Assembly: GCF_007004135.1 (NCBI RefSeq) | Contig: NZ_VJMG01000004.1 | Location: forward strand, 62,001-126,000 | Direction: 5' to 3' | Length of the DNA: 64,000 nt | Source of the DNA: Affinirhizobium straminoryzae | GTDB lineage: Bacteria; Pseudomonadota; Alphaproteobacteria; Rhizobiales; Rhizobiaceae | Shown: positions 1 to 8,057 of the stretch, piece after piece | Numbering within the stretch: position 1 is the first letter of the stretch | Layout: every line of letters starts with the position of its first letter | Program-made: the position numbers and the translations under genes | The notes under the pieces: model-generated | What the model saw: only the letters and a program-made list of their open reading frames with translations | Databases searched by the model: none | Told to the model about the DNA's origin: nothing

Positions 1-170
1 TCGGCGGCGAACGGCAGATGATGATGGGCACGCTGCTTTACCAGCGCGCCATGGTGACCTTCGACTGGACAGGCGCCTCCACCGTTGCCGCGATCATGGT
101 GGTGGTCACCATCGCGATCGTTCTTGTCATGACGCGGCTTGCACGCCGCCTGAACCCCTTGGCGGCCTGA
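1..170 (+). CDS. ABC transporter permease, C-terminal fragment
   Basis: The last 55 codons of an inner-membrane permease run in from the left edge (reading frame begins at base 3, TGA at 168-170). The visible part has one strongly hydrophobic helix followed by a basic tail, as expected for the final membrane segment of a binding-protein-dependent permease. It stops 4 nt before the next permease and 800 nt before an ATPase gene, so it is inferred to be the PotB-like partner of that permease. The family call rests mainly on context because the diagnostic EAA loop lies outside the window. Confidence 0.7.
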   Translation, partial: GGERQMMMGTLLYQRAMVTFDWTGASTVAAIMVVVTIAIVLVMTRLARRLNPLAA

Positions 171-174
171 CATT

Positions 175-963
175 ATGCGCACCAGCCTGCATCCTGCCCT
201 GACCATCACCGCCAGCCTGATCTTCGCGATCCTCGTGGCACCGCTGTTCATCATCCTTGGCGCTGCCGTCAGCGATACCAGCTATCTCACCTTTCCGCCG
301 CAGGGTTTTACCCTGCGCTGGTTCACCAACATCTTCGAGATCAGCGCCTTTCGCACCACGGCGATCACCAGCCTGCAGATCGCCATGCTTGGAACAGCAC
401 TCGCGCTGCTGATCGGCATTCCCGCCGCCTATGCGCTGAACCGCTTCCGCATCCGGCTGCCGTCCTGGCTTGCGAATGTCTTCGTGCTGCCGATCCTGGT
501 GCCGGAAATCGTGCTGGGCTTTTCACTGCTGAAATCCGTCACCATCAGCCTCGGACTTCCGGTCTTTCTCGTCCTGCTGCTCGGCCATGCACTGCTGGTG
601 CTGCCCTATGCGGTGAGGGTGGTGGGGGCGAGCCTCGCCTCCTTCGATTTTTCGATCGAGGAAGCCGCGATCAGCCTCGGCTGCCCGCCGCTCAAGACCT
701 TCTTCACCGTGGTGCTGCCCAATATCAGCGCCGGCGTGATCGCCGCCTTCATCCTTGCCTTCATCACCTCGATGAACGACGTCTCCGTTTCGCTGTTCCT
801 GACCGGGCCGGGGATTTCCACCCTGCCGATCCAGATTCTTGCCCATATGGAACAGTTCTTCGATCCCACCATCGCCTCCGTTTCCGTGCTCCTGATGGTT
901 TTGACGGTCGGCGTCATGGCCATCGTCGAAGCCACCCTCGGCCTGACCTTCCTGACAAAGTGA
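175..963 (+). CDS. ABC transporter permease, PotC-like
   Basis: 262-residue integral membrane protein forming half of the channel of an importer. Hydrophobic helices begin near residue 9 and recur to the C-terminus. The cytoplasmic EAA loop is visible around residues 162-182 (EEAAISLGCPP... then VVLP), which docks on the ATPase. The size and loop fit the PotC/AfuB branch of type I importers (polyamine, iron or opine type substrates). It lies between a partial permease and a GTG-started ATPase, an obvious permease-permease-ATPase operon; the binding-protein gene must be left of the window. Substrate not determinable from sequence alone. Confidence 0.88.
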   Translation: MRTSLHPALTITASLIFAILVAPLFIILGAAVSDTSYLTFPPQGFTLRWFTNIFEISAFRTTAITSLQIAMLGTALALLIGIPAAYALNRFRIRLPSWLANVFVLPILVPEIVLGFSLLKSVTISLGLPVFLVLLLGHALLVLPYAVRVVGASLASFDFSIEEAAISLGCPPLKTFFTVVLPNISAGVIAAFILAFITSMNDVSVSLFLTGPGISTLPIQILAHMEQFFDPTIASVSVLLMVLTVGVMAIVEATLGLTFLTK

Positions 964-970
964 CCTGACC

Positions 971-2041
971 GTGACCGTATCGCTGACCCTTGATTCCGTA
1001 ACCGCCCATTATGGGTCCACGCAGGTTCTGAAGGACCTGTCGCTGGCCGTCGCAGCCGGCGAACTCGTCTCGCTGCTCGGCTCCTCCGGCTGCGGCAAGA
1101 CGACGACGCTGCGTCTCGTCGCCGGCTTTCTCGAGCCCACCAGCGGCAGCATCCGGCTCGGCGAGCGGGATCTGACCCGCCTTCCGGCCCACCAGCGCAA
1201 TATCGGCCTCGTCTTCCAGAATTATGCGCTCTTTCCGCATCTGTCCGTGCGTGACAACGTGGCCTTCGGCCTGAAGCAGCGTGGCCTCGGCGCCGCCGAG
1301 CGGCTGAAAAAGGCGGATGCGATGCTGGAGCGCGTCGGACTGGCAAGCTTTGCCGAGCGCATGCCGGCCGCGCTGTCCGGCGGGCAGAAGCAGCGGGTGG
1401 CGCTTGCCCGCGCACTCGTCATCGAACCGCCGCTCCTGATGTTCGACGAGCCGCTCTCCAACCTCGACGCCAAGCTGCGCGTCGATATGCGCGTGGAGAT
1501 CCGCCGGCTGCAGCGCGCCAATGGCACGACCTCGCTCTATGTCACGCATGACCAGGAAGAGGCATTCTCGATTTCCGACCGCGTGGCGATCATGAATGCC
1601 GGCCGCATCATGCAGCTCGACCGGCCGGAAGTGCTCTACCAGCGCCCTGCCAACAGCTTTGTCGCCCGTTTCGTCGGCTTCGAGAACCTGATCCCGATGC
1701 GGGTGAGCGCGCGCGACGGCGGGGCGGTGACGGCGCAAACCGATGCCGGCGCCACGCTGACGCTGTCGCAGGATGCCTTCGGGGCAATCCCGGATCGTTT
1801 CGTGCTGGCGGCCCGCCCGGATGGTCTTGCCGTCACACGGGCAGGGGAGGGGAGGCCGGCGGGGATCCCCGTCACGCTCGGCATCCGCACCTATCTCGGC
1901 CGCGCCTATCAGTATCAATGCAGCACGCCGGGCGGGGATTATCTCGGCAACGGGCCGCTGACCGAACCGCTGGAACCGGGCAGTTCGGCAATCCTTTCGC
2001 CGGTGCCGGAACAGTGCTGCATTCTGCCGCCAGAAGACTGA
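971..2041 (+). CDS. ABC transporter ATP-binding protein, PotA-like
   Basis: 356-residue ATPase that powers the permeases just upstream, starting with GTG 7 nt after the permease stop. Walker A GSSGCGKT is near residue 37, the ABC signature LSGGQKQR near 136, Walker B LLMFDEP near 156, and the switch histidine in VTHDQEEA near 191. A C-terminal TOBE-like beta domain (about residues 235-350) follows, as in PotA and other spermidine/putrescine or ferric importers. The gene ends at a strong terminator. The neighbouring adenine-deaminase-like gene is convergent, so any shared substrate is only a guess. Confidence 0.9.
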   Translation: MTVSLTLDSVTAHYGSTQVLKDLSLAVAAGELVSLLGSSGCGKTTTLRLVAGFLEPTSGSIRLGERDLTRLPAHQRNIGLVFQNYALFPHLSVRDNVAFGLKQRGLGAAERLKKADAMLERVGLASFAERMPAALSGGQKQRVALARALVIEPPLLMFDEPLSNLDAKLRVDMRVEIRRLQRANGTTSLYVTHDQEEAFSISDRVAIMNAGRIMQLDRPEVLYQRPANSFVARFVGFENLIPMRVSARDGGAVTAQTDAGATLTLSQDAFGAIPDRFVLAARPDGLAVTRAGEGRPAGIPVTLGIRTYLGRAYQYQCSTPGGDYLGNGPLTEPLEPGSSAILSPVPEQCCILPPED

Positions 2042-2080
2042 GTCCGGGCGGCTGATCCGCCGTCATTTTCGCAGTCGACA

Positions 2081-2130
2081 GCCCGTGCGCTTTCAAGCAT
2101 CGATTTTGCTTGAAAGCGCACGGGCCATTT
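2081..2130. terminator. bidirectional rho-independent terminator
   Basis: A perfect 19-bp inverted repeat (2081-2099 pairing with 2107-2125) with a 7-nt loop lies between two convergent genes. A T-run follows on the + strand (ATTTTTC). It sits 40 nt past the ATPase stop and 13 nt before the stop of the minus-strand deaminase, so it can serve both. Confidence 0.9.
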
Positions 2131-2137
2131 TTCATGG

Positions 2138-4009
2138 TCAGAACACCACCGGCTGAACCGCACCGGTCTGCACGTTGACGAGACCTTGCGGTGCGTAGTC
2201 GGAGGGCGCCACAAGAACCCAGCGCCAGGGGGCGCAGGTCAGCGTGGCAAAGGCCAGCCGCTCGGGAAAGCCGGGGAACCAGCGCGGACTGAAGGTCGGC
2301 TCGTACATCCAGTCGATCTTGTCGCCCTCGGCATAAAGCGCCTGCATCTCGGCATGCAGAGCTTCCGGCGCCCGGCAGGTCATCAGGCCGGCCACCTCAT
2401 AGCGCACGGTCGCGACGACCTGGCCTTCCCGCACCAGTGCCCAGCCGCCATCATTGTCGGCAATCGCGTTGACGGCGAGCGCCATGGCCGCATCGGAGGA
2501 GCCGACGCACCAGATGTTATGCTTGTCATGCGCCATGGAGCAGGCAAGCGCCGTATCGGGCGTCCGCGGGCCGCAGCCGATCCAGAACATCTTCGACACC
2601 GCAGCCTGGCCGGAAAAGCGATCGACTACCGAGAATTTCGTAATGTTGCGGCTGGCATCCCGCTGCACCAGCCCGTCCTCAACCGGCAGCTCGTAAACGA
2701 GAAAATCATCCGCCCAGTGGAAGGGGCGCAGCACGGCGGCCTGCATGGTGGCACGACCGGGTTCGGCGGCGATGGCGAAATCGGCAGCGACCAGCGGCCG
2801 GCCGATATTAACCGTCTTCGTCGCCCAGTCCGGCCAGTCAATGCGCGGCACATCCGGCAGATAACGCGTGTCCTCGGAAACCTGTCGCCCATCCGCCCAG
2901 ACCTTGGCGATCTCGAAGCGCTCGACATTCGACAGCAACACGATATCGGCATAGCGGCCGGGAGCGATCGAACCGACCCAGGGCGTGAGGCGCATGTGGC
3001 GCGCGGGGTTGATCGTCGCGCACTGGATGGCAATTTCAGGGGCAAGCCCCGACTCGATCGCAAGCCGCACATTGTAATCCGTCGCGCCGAGCTTCAGCGT
3101 ATCGGAGGCGCTGCGATCATCCGTCGTGAAGGCGATCTGCGACCAGTCGGAAAGACCACGCTGAAGCAGCCCCGTGATCACGTCCGGCAGGCTGTGAGGT
3201 CGCAGTTCCATGAACAGGCCATGCGAAAGCTTGTCCCAGAACTCCTCGAAGGTCCAGGCCTCGTGATCGGAGGCAAGGCCCGCTGCGGCAAAGGCATTGA
3301 TGGTCGGCAGGTCGCGAATGCCGGCAGCATGCCCCTCGACCACACCGCGCTGCTCGAAGGTGGCGCGGATCATGCCCCAGAGCCGGTCATAGGAGGGGTT
3401 GTCGCGGTTCCATACCGCCGGCCAGTCCATCACCTCGTCGAGGCCCGCCACCATCAGGCTCTGCTTCAGGAAGGCCTTCTGCTCGTCATAGCCGAGATAT
3501 CCGCCGCCATGCTCGTAGCCGGTTGGCGGCACGGCCGAGCCGGGCAGGGGAAAAATCTTCAGCGGCGAGCCCGCCTCGCGGGCCTTCAGCCAGAACTCCA
3601 GCGTCTTGCCGCCGTTGACATTGGAAAACTCGTGGCTCGCCTCGCAGGTCCAGGTATTGCCGCGCGGCAGCACCAGCGCCGCCTCCCATTCCGGCGTCAG
3701 ATGCGAGCTTTCTATATGCTTGTGCACCTCGCCAAGCCCCGGCACGGCCGCAAGGTCCGGCTCGTGCACCCGCAGGGCGACTTCGCCCGGATAGCTGCCG
3801 GCCGGCCCGACATAGGCGATGCGCCGATCCTTGATGACGATCTCCTGATCCTCGGACCAACAGCGGGTCGCGACATCCAGCAACCGCCCGACGCGAAGCG
3901 CCACATCCGCCGGCGCCTTGCCAAGCGCAACGAGCGTCAACTGTTGGCGGATAGCGATTTCAGTGGCGGAGTCAGGATTGATATCGACAGGAGTAACGTC
4001 AGGGCGCAT
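2138..4009 (-). CDS. adenine deaminase family amidohydrolase
   Basis: 623-residue metal-dependent hydrolase of the adenine deaminase (Ade/AdeC) family, which converts adenine to hypoxanthine and ammonia for purine salvage or nitrogen supply. The signature metal-site segment PGLGEVHKHIESSHLTP (about residues 93-109) retains the H-x-H pair of amidohydrolases and the HIESS block typical of adenine deaminases. A TTDDRSASD segment further on supplies the late metal-ligand Asp region, and NPARHMRL...GSIAPGRYADIVLL is the standard C-terminal return to the beta-sandwich. The start ATG has AGAGGTC 6 nt upstream. Rhizobia often carry divergent paralogues, so the true base could be a related purine. Confidence 0.8.
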   Translation of the reverse strand: MRPDVTPVDINPDSATEIAIRQQLTLVALGKAPADVALRVGRLLDVATRCWSEDQEIVIKDRRIAYVGPAGSYPGEVALRVHEPDLAAVPGLGEVHKHIESSHLTPEWEAALVLPRGNTWTCEASHEFSNVNGGKTLEFWLKAREAGSPLKIFPLPGSAVPPTGYEHGGGYLGYDEQKAFLKQSLMVAGLDEVMDWPAVWNRDNPSYDRLWGMIRATFEQRGVVEGHAAGIRDLPTINAFAAAGLASDHEAWTFEEFWDKLSHGLFMELRPHSLPDVITGLLQRGLSDWSQIAFTTDDRSASDTLKLGATDYNVRLAIESGLAPEIAIQCATINPARHMRLTPWVGSIAPGRYADIVLLSNVERFEIAKVWADGRQVSEDTRYLPDVPRIDWPDWATKTVNIGRPLVAADFAIAAEPGRATMQAAVLRPFHWADDFLVYELPVEDGLVQRDASRNITKFSVVDRFSGQAAVSKMFWIGCGPRTPDTALACSMAHDKHNIWCVGSSDAAMALAVNAIADNDGGWALVREGQVVATVRYEVAGLMTCRAPEALHAEMQALYAEGDKIDWMYEPTFSPRWFPGFPERLAFATLTCAPWRWVLVAPSDYAPQGLVNVQTGAVQPVVF

Positions 4010-4149
4010 GGCGACCTCTTCTGATCAGGCGGGATGGCGGGAAGCCGGAAGGGACGACGGAGAAAATGTCGTCCGGGCACGTTCGCCTTCCGGCATAAAG
4101 GCCGGACACGCCTGTCGCAACCGCTTCTTCCCGTTGGCCGTGAAGAATC

Positions 4150-4803
4150 CTATTCCTCCTCGACCTCTCCTTCCAGAAGATCGGACAGAGCATCCTTGCG
4201 CATCAGATGGCGGCTCAAAAGCCCGGCATCCTCGAGCATTTCGAGATCCGGCAGATCGCGCAGGTTCGAGAGACCGAAGGCGGCCAGAAAGGCCGGCGTC
4301 GTCACATAGGTGTAGGGCGCGCCGGGAAGGGGGCTGCGGGGACCGGCGGCGATAAAATCCTGCCGACGGAGCGCGGCAATGGTGTCACGGCTCACCTCCC
4401 GCCCGAAGATGCGGGAGAGCTCGCTGCGCGTCACTGGCTGGAAGTAGCCGATCACCATCAGCACCGTTGCCTCGTGCTGGGAAAGCCCCGGCGATGCCGA
4501 CACCGGCGCACCCGAGACACGCACCGCCGCCGCATAAGCCGGCCGGGTGCGATACTGGAAGCCGCCGGCGATGCTGACGATTTCGAACGGCCGCGTGGCA
4601 AGTCCTGCCTGGATGTCCTCGATCAGGCGGTCGAGATCGCAGTCACGCCCAACGACGCGTGCCAGCATCGCCCGGCCGACCGGTTCGGAGGAAGCAAAAA
4701 TCACCGCCTCCACCCGGTTCATCCATTCACGCCAGCGCGCCTCTGGAGACAGACCGGGAAGGTCGGTATCCAGCACATCGGGTGGACGAGGCGTGCGTGC
4801 CAT
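4150..4803 (-). CDS. scpB: ScpB-family segregation and condensation protein
   Basis: 217-residue protein with the two winged-helix domains of ScpB, the kite subunit that binds ScpA in the SMC condensin complex. The N-terminal domain spans roughly residues 28-95 (WMNRVEAVIFASSEPVGRA). The second domain shows the family hallmarks LSQHEATVLMVIGYFQPVTR, then APYTYVTTPAFLAAFGL and LRDLPDLEML (about residues 107-195). The acidic tail (EGEVEEE) is also family-like. No scpA lies beside it, so this is probably an accessory copy rather than the housekeeping gene. It begins 2 nt after the stop of the DUF1403 gene, making a two-gene unit. Confidence 0.82.
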   Translation of the reverse strand: MARTPRPPDVLDTDLPGLSPEARWREWMNRVEAVIFASSEPVGRAMLARVVGRDCDLDRLIEDIQAGLATRPFEIVSIAGGFQYRTRPAYAAAVRVSGAPVSASPGLSQHEATVLMVIGYFQPVTRSELSRIFGREVSRDTIAALRRQDFIAAGPRSPLPGAPYTYVTTPAFLAAFGLSNLRDLPDLEMLEDAGLLSRHLMRKDALSDLLEGEVEEE

Positions 4804-4805
4804 GG

Positions 4806-5756
4806 TCAGATCCCGAAGATGCGAAAGTTGGGCCGGCCGGAAAGCTCCCGCACGGCCTCCAGATCGAGCAGGCGGTCAAACAGTCGGCGCGAGGCGAAGC
4901 GGGAGAGGCGAGGGGTGGTGAGCGAGCCAGAGACGGCATCCTCGCCAAGCAGCAGGTCGATGGCATCGCCTGCCCCCTTGGCGCGCAGTTTGGGTGCCAC
5001 CGCCAGCAGGCGCGTGGCGCGCCGATCCATCTCGCCGGCCAGCGTCAGAGCATGGCGCACGGCATCGGCGAGAACGAGCGAGAGCGCGGAAGCGAAATTC
5101 GCCTCTCCGGGCAGGAGGCGGCGCTGGCTGCCTTCGCTGCGCAGCCGGGGCGAAAAACGCTCCGCCATCAAAAGCGGCACCGCGGCGGGCCACTGCATCA
5201 TCTCGGCCAGCAGCGCATCCGCCAGCCACCAGCCGAGCAGTTCGTAAGGGACGCCCAGTGCCGAAACCCTGGCCATCCCTTGGGCCATGGCGGAGGGCGC
5301 GCTTGCCGTTTCAACACGCAGTCTTTCGCAAAGCGCGGGCAATCCCGAAAGTTCATCGATCCATGGGAGATCGAGCAGCGACACCACCTGCCGCAGGTTC
5401 GCTTCGTTCAGTGTCGGAGGGCGGGACGCAAGCCGCTTCCAGGCGGCATAGAGATTGCCGGAAGGCCCGGGCTCGTCGGCCGGACGGCGCAGCACCCAGC
5501 CGTCGCGCAGGGCCGCTTCATCCTCGCGGCGCCCGGCCAGGCGCACGGCAGAGACGGCAGAGCGCAGGGCAAGACGTTGCCGCCATGCGCCGGCCCAGGG
5601 ATAATCGGCCCGGACCACCCGGTCGAGCGCGAGAAGGGCTGCCCCCGCCAGAAAGGCGGCCTCCGCTTCCGAGGTGACGGCAACGCGCCGGCCCGCCCAG
5701 CCGGGCAGCTGGAAGGAAGGGTCAGGGACGGGGCGCACATCGGCTGCTGGACTCAT
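4806..5756 (-). CDS. DUF1403 family protein
   Basis: About 316 residues, rich in Ala, Leu and Arg and apparently all-alpha, with no signal peptide or membrane helix. The N-terminal FQLPGWAGRRVA motif and the overall pattern match my recollection of the DUF1403 family of rhizobial replicons, which has no assigned biochemical function. I chose an internal ATG at 5756 because the conserved region starts just after it; in-frame ATGs at 5768 and 5810 are possible and none has a convincing ribosome site. The stop lies 2 nt upstream of the scpB start, so the two are almost certainly co-translated and may act together in chromosome or plasmid maintenance (inference). Confidence 0.65.
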   Translation of the reverse strand: MSPAADVRPVPDPSFQLPGWAGRRVAVTSEAEAAFLAGAALLALDRVVRADYPWAGAWRQRLALRSAVSAVRLAGRREDEAALRDGWVLRRPADEPGPSGNLYAAWKRLASRPPTLNEANLRQVVSLLDLPWIDELSGLPALCERLRVETASAPSAMAQGMARVSALGVPYELLGWWLADALLAEMMQWPAAVPLLMAERFSPRLRSEGSQRRLLPGEANFASALSLVLADAVRHALTLAGEMDRRATRLLAVAPKLRAKGAGDAIDLLLGEDAVSGSLTTPRLSRFASRRLFDRLLDLEAVRELSGRPNFRIFGI

Positions 5757-5869
5757 GACAGGAAGCATAGACGGCTTCGGGGAAGGCGCCAGTCCGTGCA
5801 AGACCACCATCAGCCGTCATGCACCGGAAACAGTGTGACCTCCGACAAAGACAGAGGCAATGGCGTCTT

Positions 5870-6409
5870 TCAGGCCCGCGGTAGATCGCGCAAGGCCGCC
5901 AGGATGGCATCCACCACAGCGTCCAGCGGCTGATCGATATCGATGGTTACGGCATTTTCATCCGGCCCCGGCGGCTCAAGTGCCGCGAACTGGCTGTCAA
6001 GCAGGGTGGTTGGCATGAAGTGGCCGGTGCGGGTCCCCATGCGTGCCGCAATCACCGCTCGCGATCCGGAGAGATGCACGAAGACCACCGGGCCTCCAGC
6101 CTCTTGCCGGATATGGTCGCGGTAAATGCGCTTCAGCGCCGAGCAGCCGACGATCAGCGGCTTCGTGGCACCGGCCAACCGCTCGCCGACCCGGGTCAGC
6201 CAGGGCCAGCGGTCCGTATCGGTCAGGGCCTCGCCGCGGCTCATCTTCTCGATGTTTTCCCTGGGGTGCAGATCATCGCCATCGGAATAGAGCGCACCGG
6301 TGCGCCGGGCGAGCGCCTCGCCAACGCTGGACTTGCCCGAACCCGCCACCCCCATCAGCACCATGCGCAGGGGAAGCTCAACAGCCTGTCCTTCGTCCGT
6401 CGTCGTCAT
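5870..6409 (-). CDS. gntK: gluconokinase
   Basis: Phosphorylates D-gluconate to 6-phosphogluconate, feeding the Entner-Doudoroff or pentose phosphate pathway. From the ATG at 6409 the protein is 179 residues, the usual GntK/IdnK size; the longer in-frame start at 6505 would add 32 unrelated residues. The P-loop GVAGSGKS lies at about residues 20-27, followed by the substrate block YSDGDDLHPRENIEKMSRGEALTDTDRWPWL, and CSALKRIYRD and GHFMPTTLLDSQFAALE further on, all classical gluconokinase motifs. An AAGG sequence precedes the chosen start. No gluconate transporter is adjacent, so it appears to be a stand-alone gene. Confidence 0.9.
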   Translation of the reverse strand: MTTTDEGQAVELPLRMVLMGVAGSGKSSVGEALARRTGALYSDGDDLHPRENIEKMSRGEALTDTDRWPWLTRVGERLAGATKPLIVGCSALKRIYRDHIRQEAGGPVVFVHLSGSRAVIAARMGTRTGHFMPTTLLDSQFAALEPPGPDENAVTIDIDQPLDAVVDAILAALRDLPRA

Positions 6410-6578
6410 CGGCCTTGATGTCCTTCCTGCTACGGTCGGTCTCCACCGTCTGGAGACGGCGGTTCCGATCCTCTCTGCGATCTGTCTTCGCTCGACGGCA
6501 GGCATCGCCCGCTGTCATGGCAGGGGTCAACATATGGCAGGATGCGCCAAGGACAACGGTGCGCGGCAGACGAGACGG

Positions 6579-8057
6579 TCAGGCCTCGTCGATCACGGCC
6601 TCCACCTCGATCTCCACCTCATAATCGCCGATCAGGTTGCCGGCCTCGATCAGCGTATTGGCCGGTAGCACCGTGCCGAACACGCGGCCATGGGCGCGGG
6701 ACACCGGCTCCCATTTTTCGGCGTCCTTCAGGTAGATGCGGGTACGGACAACATCCTCCATCTTGGCGCCCAGCGGATTAAGGGAGGCCGCGATCTTGTC
6801 GAGGATATAGGTCGCCTGCGCGCCTGCATCGCCGGGCGCCACGCAACGGTCGGTTCCGTGGGTTGCCGTTGTGCCGGAGACAAGCACGCGGTTACCGATC
6901 CGGACCGCACGGCTGTAGCCGGCGATCGGCTCCCAGATGCTGCCTGAGGAAACCCGCAGGCGACCCGGGCGACCCGGCACCGGCTCGGCCTGATAGACGG
7001 ACGGAATGGCATCGAGATGATGGCTGAGATCGCCGGAGGCCGTCAGGAAGGGAGGCTTGCGGTACTCGTCGCCGCAATCGCCGGGGATCGGCTTCGTGCC
7101 TGCAAAAGCCGCATCCAGCAGGGCGTGATCCTCCGCATCCAGCGCGAACCGGAAGACATTGAGGTTGTCGTCGCGATGCTCGCTTTCGCCAAGCCGCGCG
7201 CCGATGATGGTGGCCGCCACCGCCTGATGCTCCAGCACCCAACGGCTCGCGACATTCGACAGCGAGACGCCATGCCTTTTCGCAATCTCGGAGGCGGCGC
7301 GCAGGATCGACTGATAGGGCTCCCAGCCGCCGGCCGTATCGATGAAGCGCTTGTATTTCGAGCGGCTCCAGTCGGGAATGGAGGCCGGCTCCGGCTGGCC
7401 GAGCCACTTTTCCGAAAGAAAGCCGCCGCAGAGCGTGCCATAGGCGAGAAGCTTCACGCCGCTTTTGGCGCAGAGATCCGACAGGGTGCCCGCGGCGCGA
7501 CGATCGACCAGCGAGAAAGAAACCTGATTGCTGGCAATCTCGATACCATCGGCCAGCGCCAGCGAAAGATGCGCCGCATCGACATTGGTGAGGCCGAGCG
7601 CGCCGATCAGGCCTTCCTGCTTCATCGCCTGCATTTCGTGGAGCGCATCCAGCCAGGCCGGATGCTCGAAGGTCCACCAGTGGAACTGCAAGAGGTCGAT
7701 TTTATCGACGCCGAGGCGCTGCAACCGCTCTTCCACGCCGCGCCGCACGATGTCGCGCGTCATCGGGCCGGGTTCGGGGCACCATTTGGTAAAGGCGCGC
7801 GGCTTACCACTGCCTGCCGCAAACCGCTTCAGCAGATGGCCGGTGATGATTTCGGCAGAGCCGTAATGATCGGCCATGTCGAACGTGTCGAAGCCGGCGC
7901 GGGTATAGGCCTCCAGCGCATCGGCGCCCTGTTCGGGATCGATGGTCGTGCCATCCTTCTCGATATCGGCCACCTGCCAGAGGCCGCAGACGAGACGGCT
8001 GATCTCCAGACCGGGGGCAAGAAGGGTGCGTTCGGGACGGGCGTGCATGAGGGTCAT
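6579..8057 (-). CDS. aldo/keto reductase fused to a RidA-like domain
   Basis: 492 residues in two domains. Residues about 10-345 are an NADPH-dependent aldo/keto reductase with the D/Y pair in FDMADHYGS, the lysine in FTKW and the histidine in LLQFHWW, so the catalytic tetrad looks intact. Residues about 366-490 are a YjgF/YER057c/UK114 (RidA) domain (RIGNRVLVSGTTATHG ... VRTRIYLKDAEKWEPV). The arginine that canonical RidA uses to bind 2-iminoacids, normally in a PxR segment, is replaced here (LPANT). The start overlaps the permease stop by 4 nt, making it the last gene of the livGFHM operon. A separate aldo/keto reductase sits in the divergent arm, implying successive or isomer-specific reductions of the imported solute. 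Confidence 0.85.
   Translation of the reverse strand: MTLMHARPERTLLAPGLEISRLVCGLWQVADIEKDGTTIDPEQGADALEAYTRAGFDTFDMADHYGSAEIITGHLLKRFAAGSGKPRAFTKWCPEPGPMTRDIVRRGVEERLQRLGVDKIDLLQFHWWTFEHPAWLDALHEMQAMKQEGLIGALGLTNVDAAHLSLALADGIEIASNQVSFSLVDRRAAGTLSDLCAKSGVKLLAYGTLCGGFLSEKWLGQPEPASIPDWSRSKYKRFIDTAGGWEPYQSILRAASEIAKRHGVSLSNVASRWVLEHQAVAATIIGARLGESEHRDDNLNVFRFALDAEDHALLDAAFAGTKPIPGDCGDEYRKPPFLTASGDLSHHLDAIPSVYQAEPVPGRPGRLRVSSGSIWEPIAGYSRAVRIGNRVLVSGTTATHGTDRCVAPGDAGAQATYILDKIAASLNPLGAKMEDVVRTRIYLKDAEKWEPVSRAHGRVFGTVLPANTLIEAGNLIGDYEVEIEVEAVIDEA

Noticed and set aside
2186..4024. A 612-codon open frame on the + strand
   Set aside because: It is exactly antisense to the adenine deaminase gene, has Arg/His/Gln/Gly-rich low-information protein and no motifs; a codon-bias shadow in GC-rich DNA.
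4060..4125. Possible terminator hairpin (TCCGGC...GCCGGA) between scpB and the deaminase gene
   Set aside because: Stem of only 6 bp without a U-run; too weak to list.
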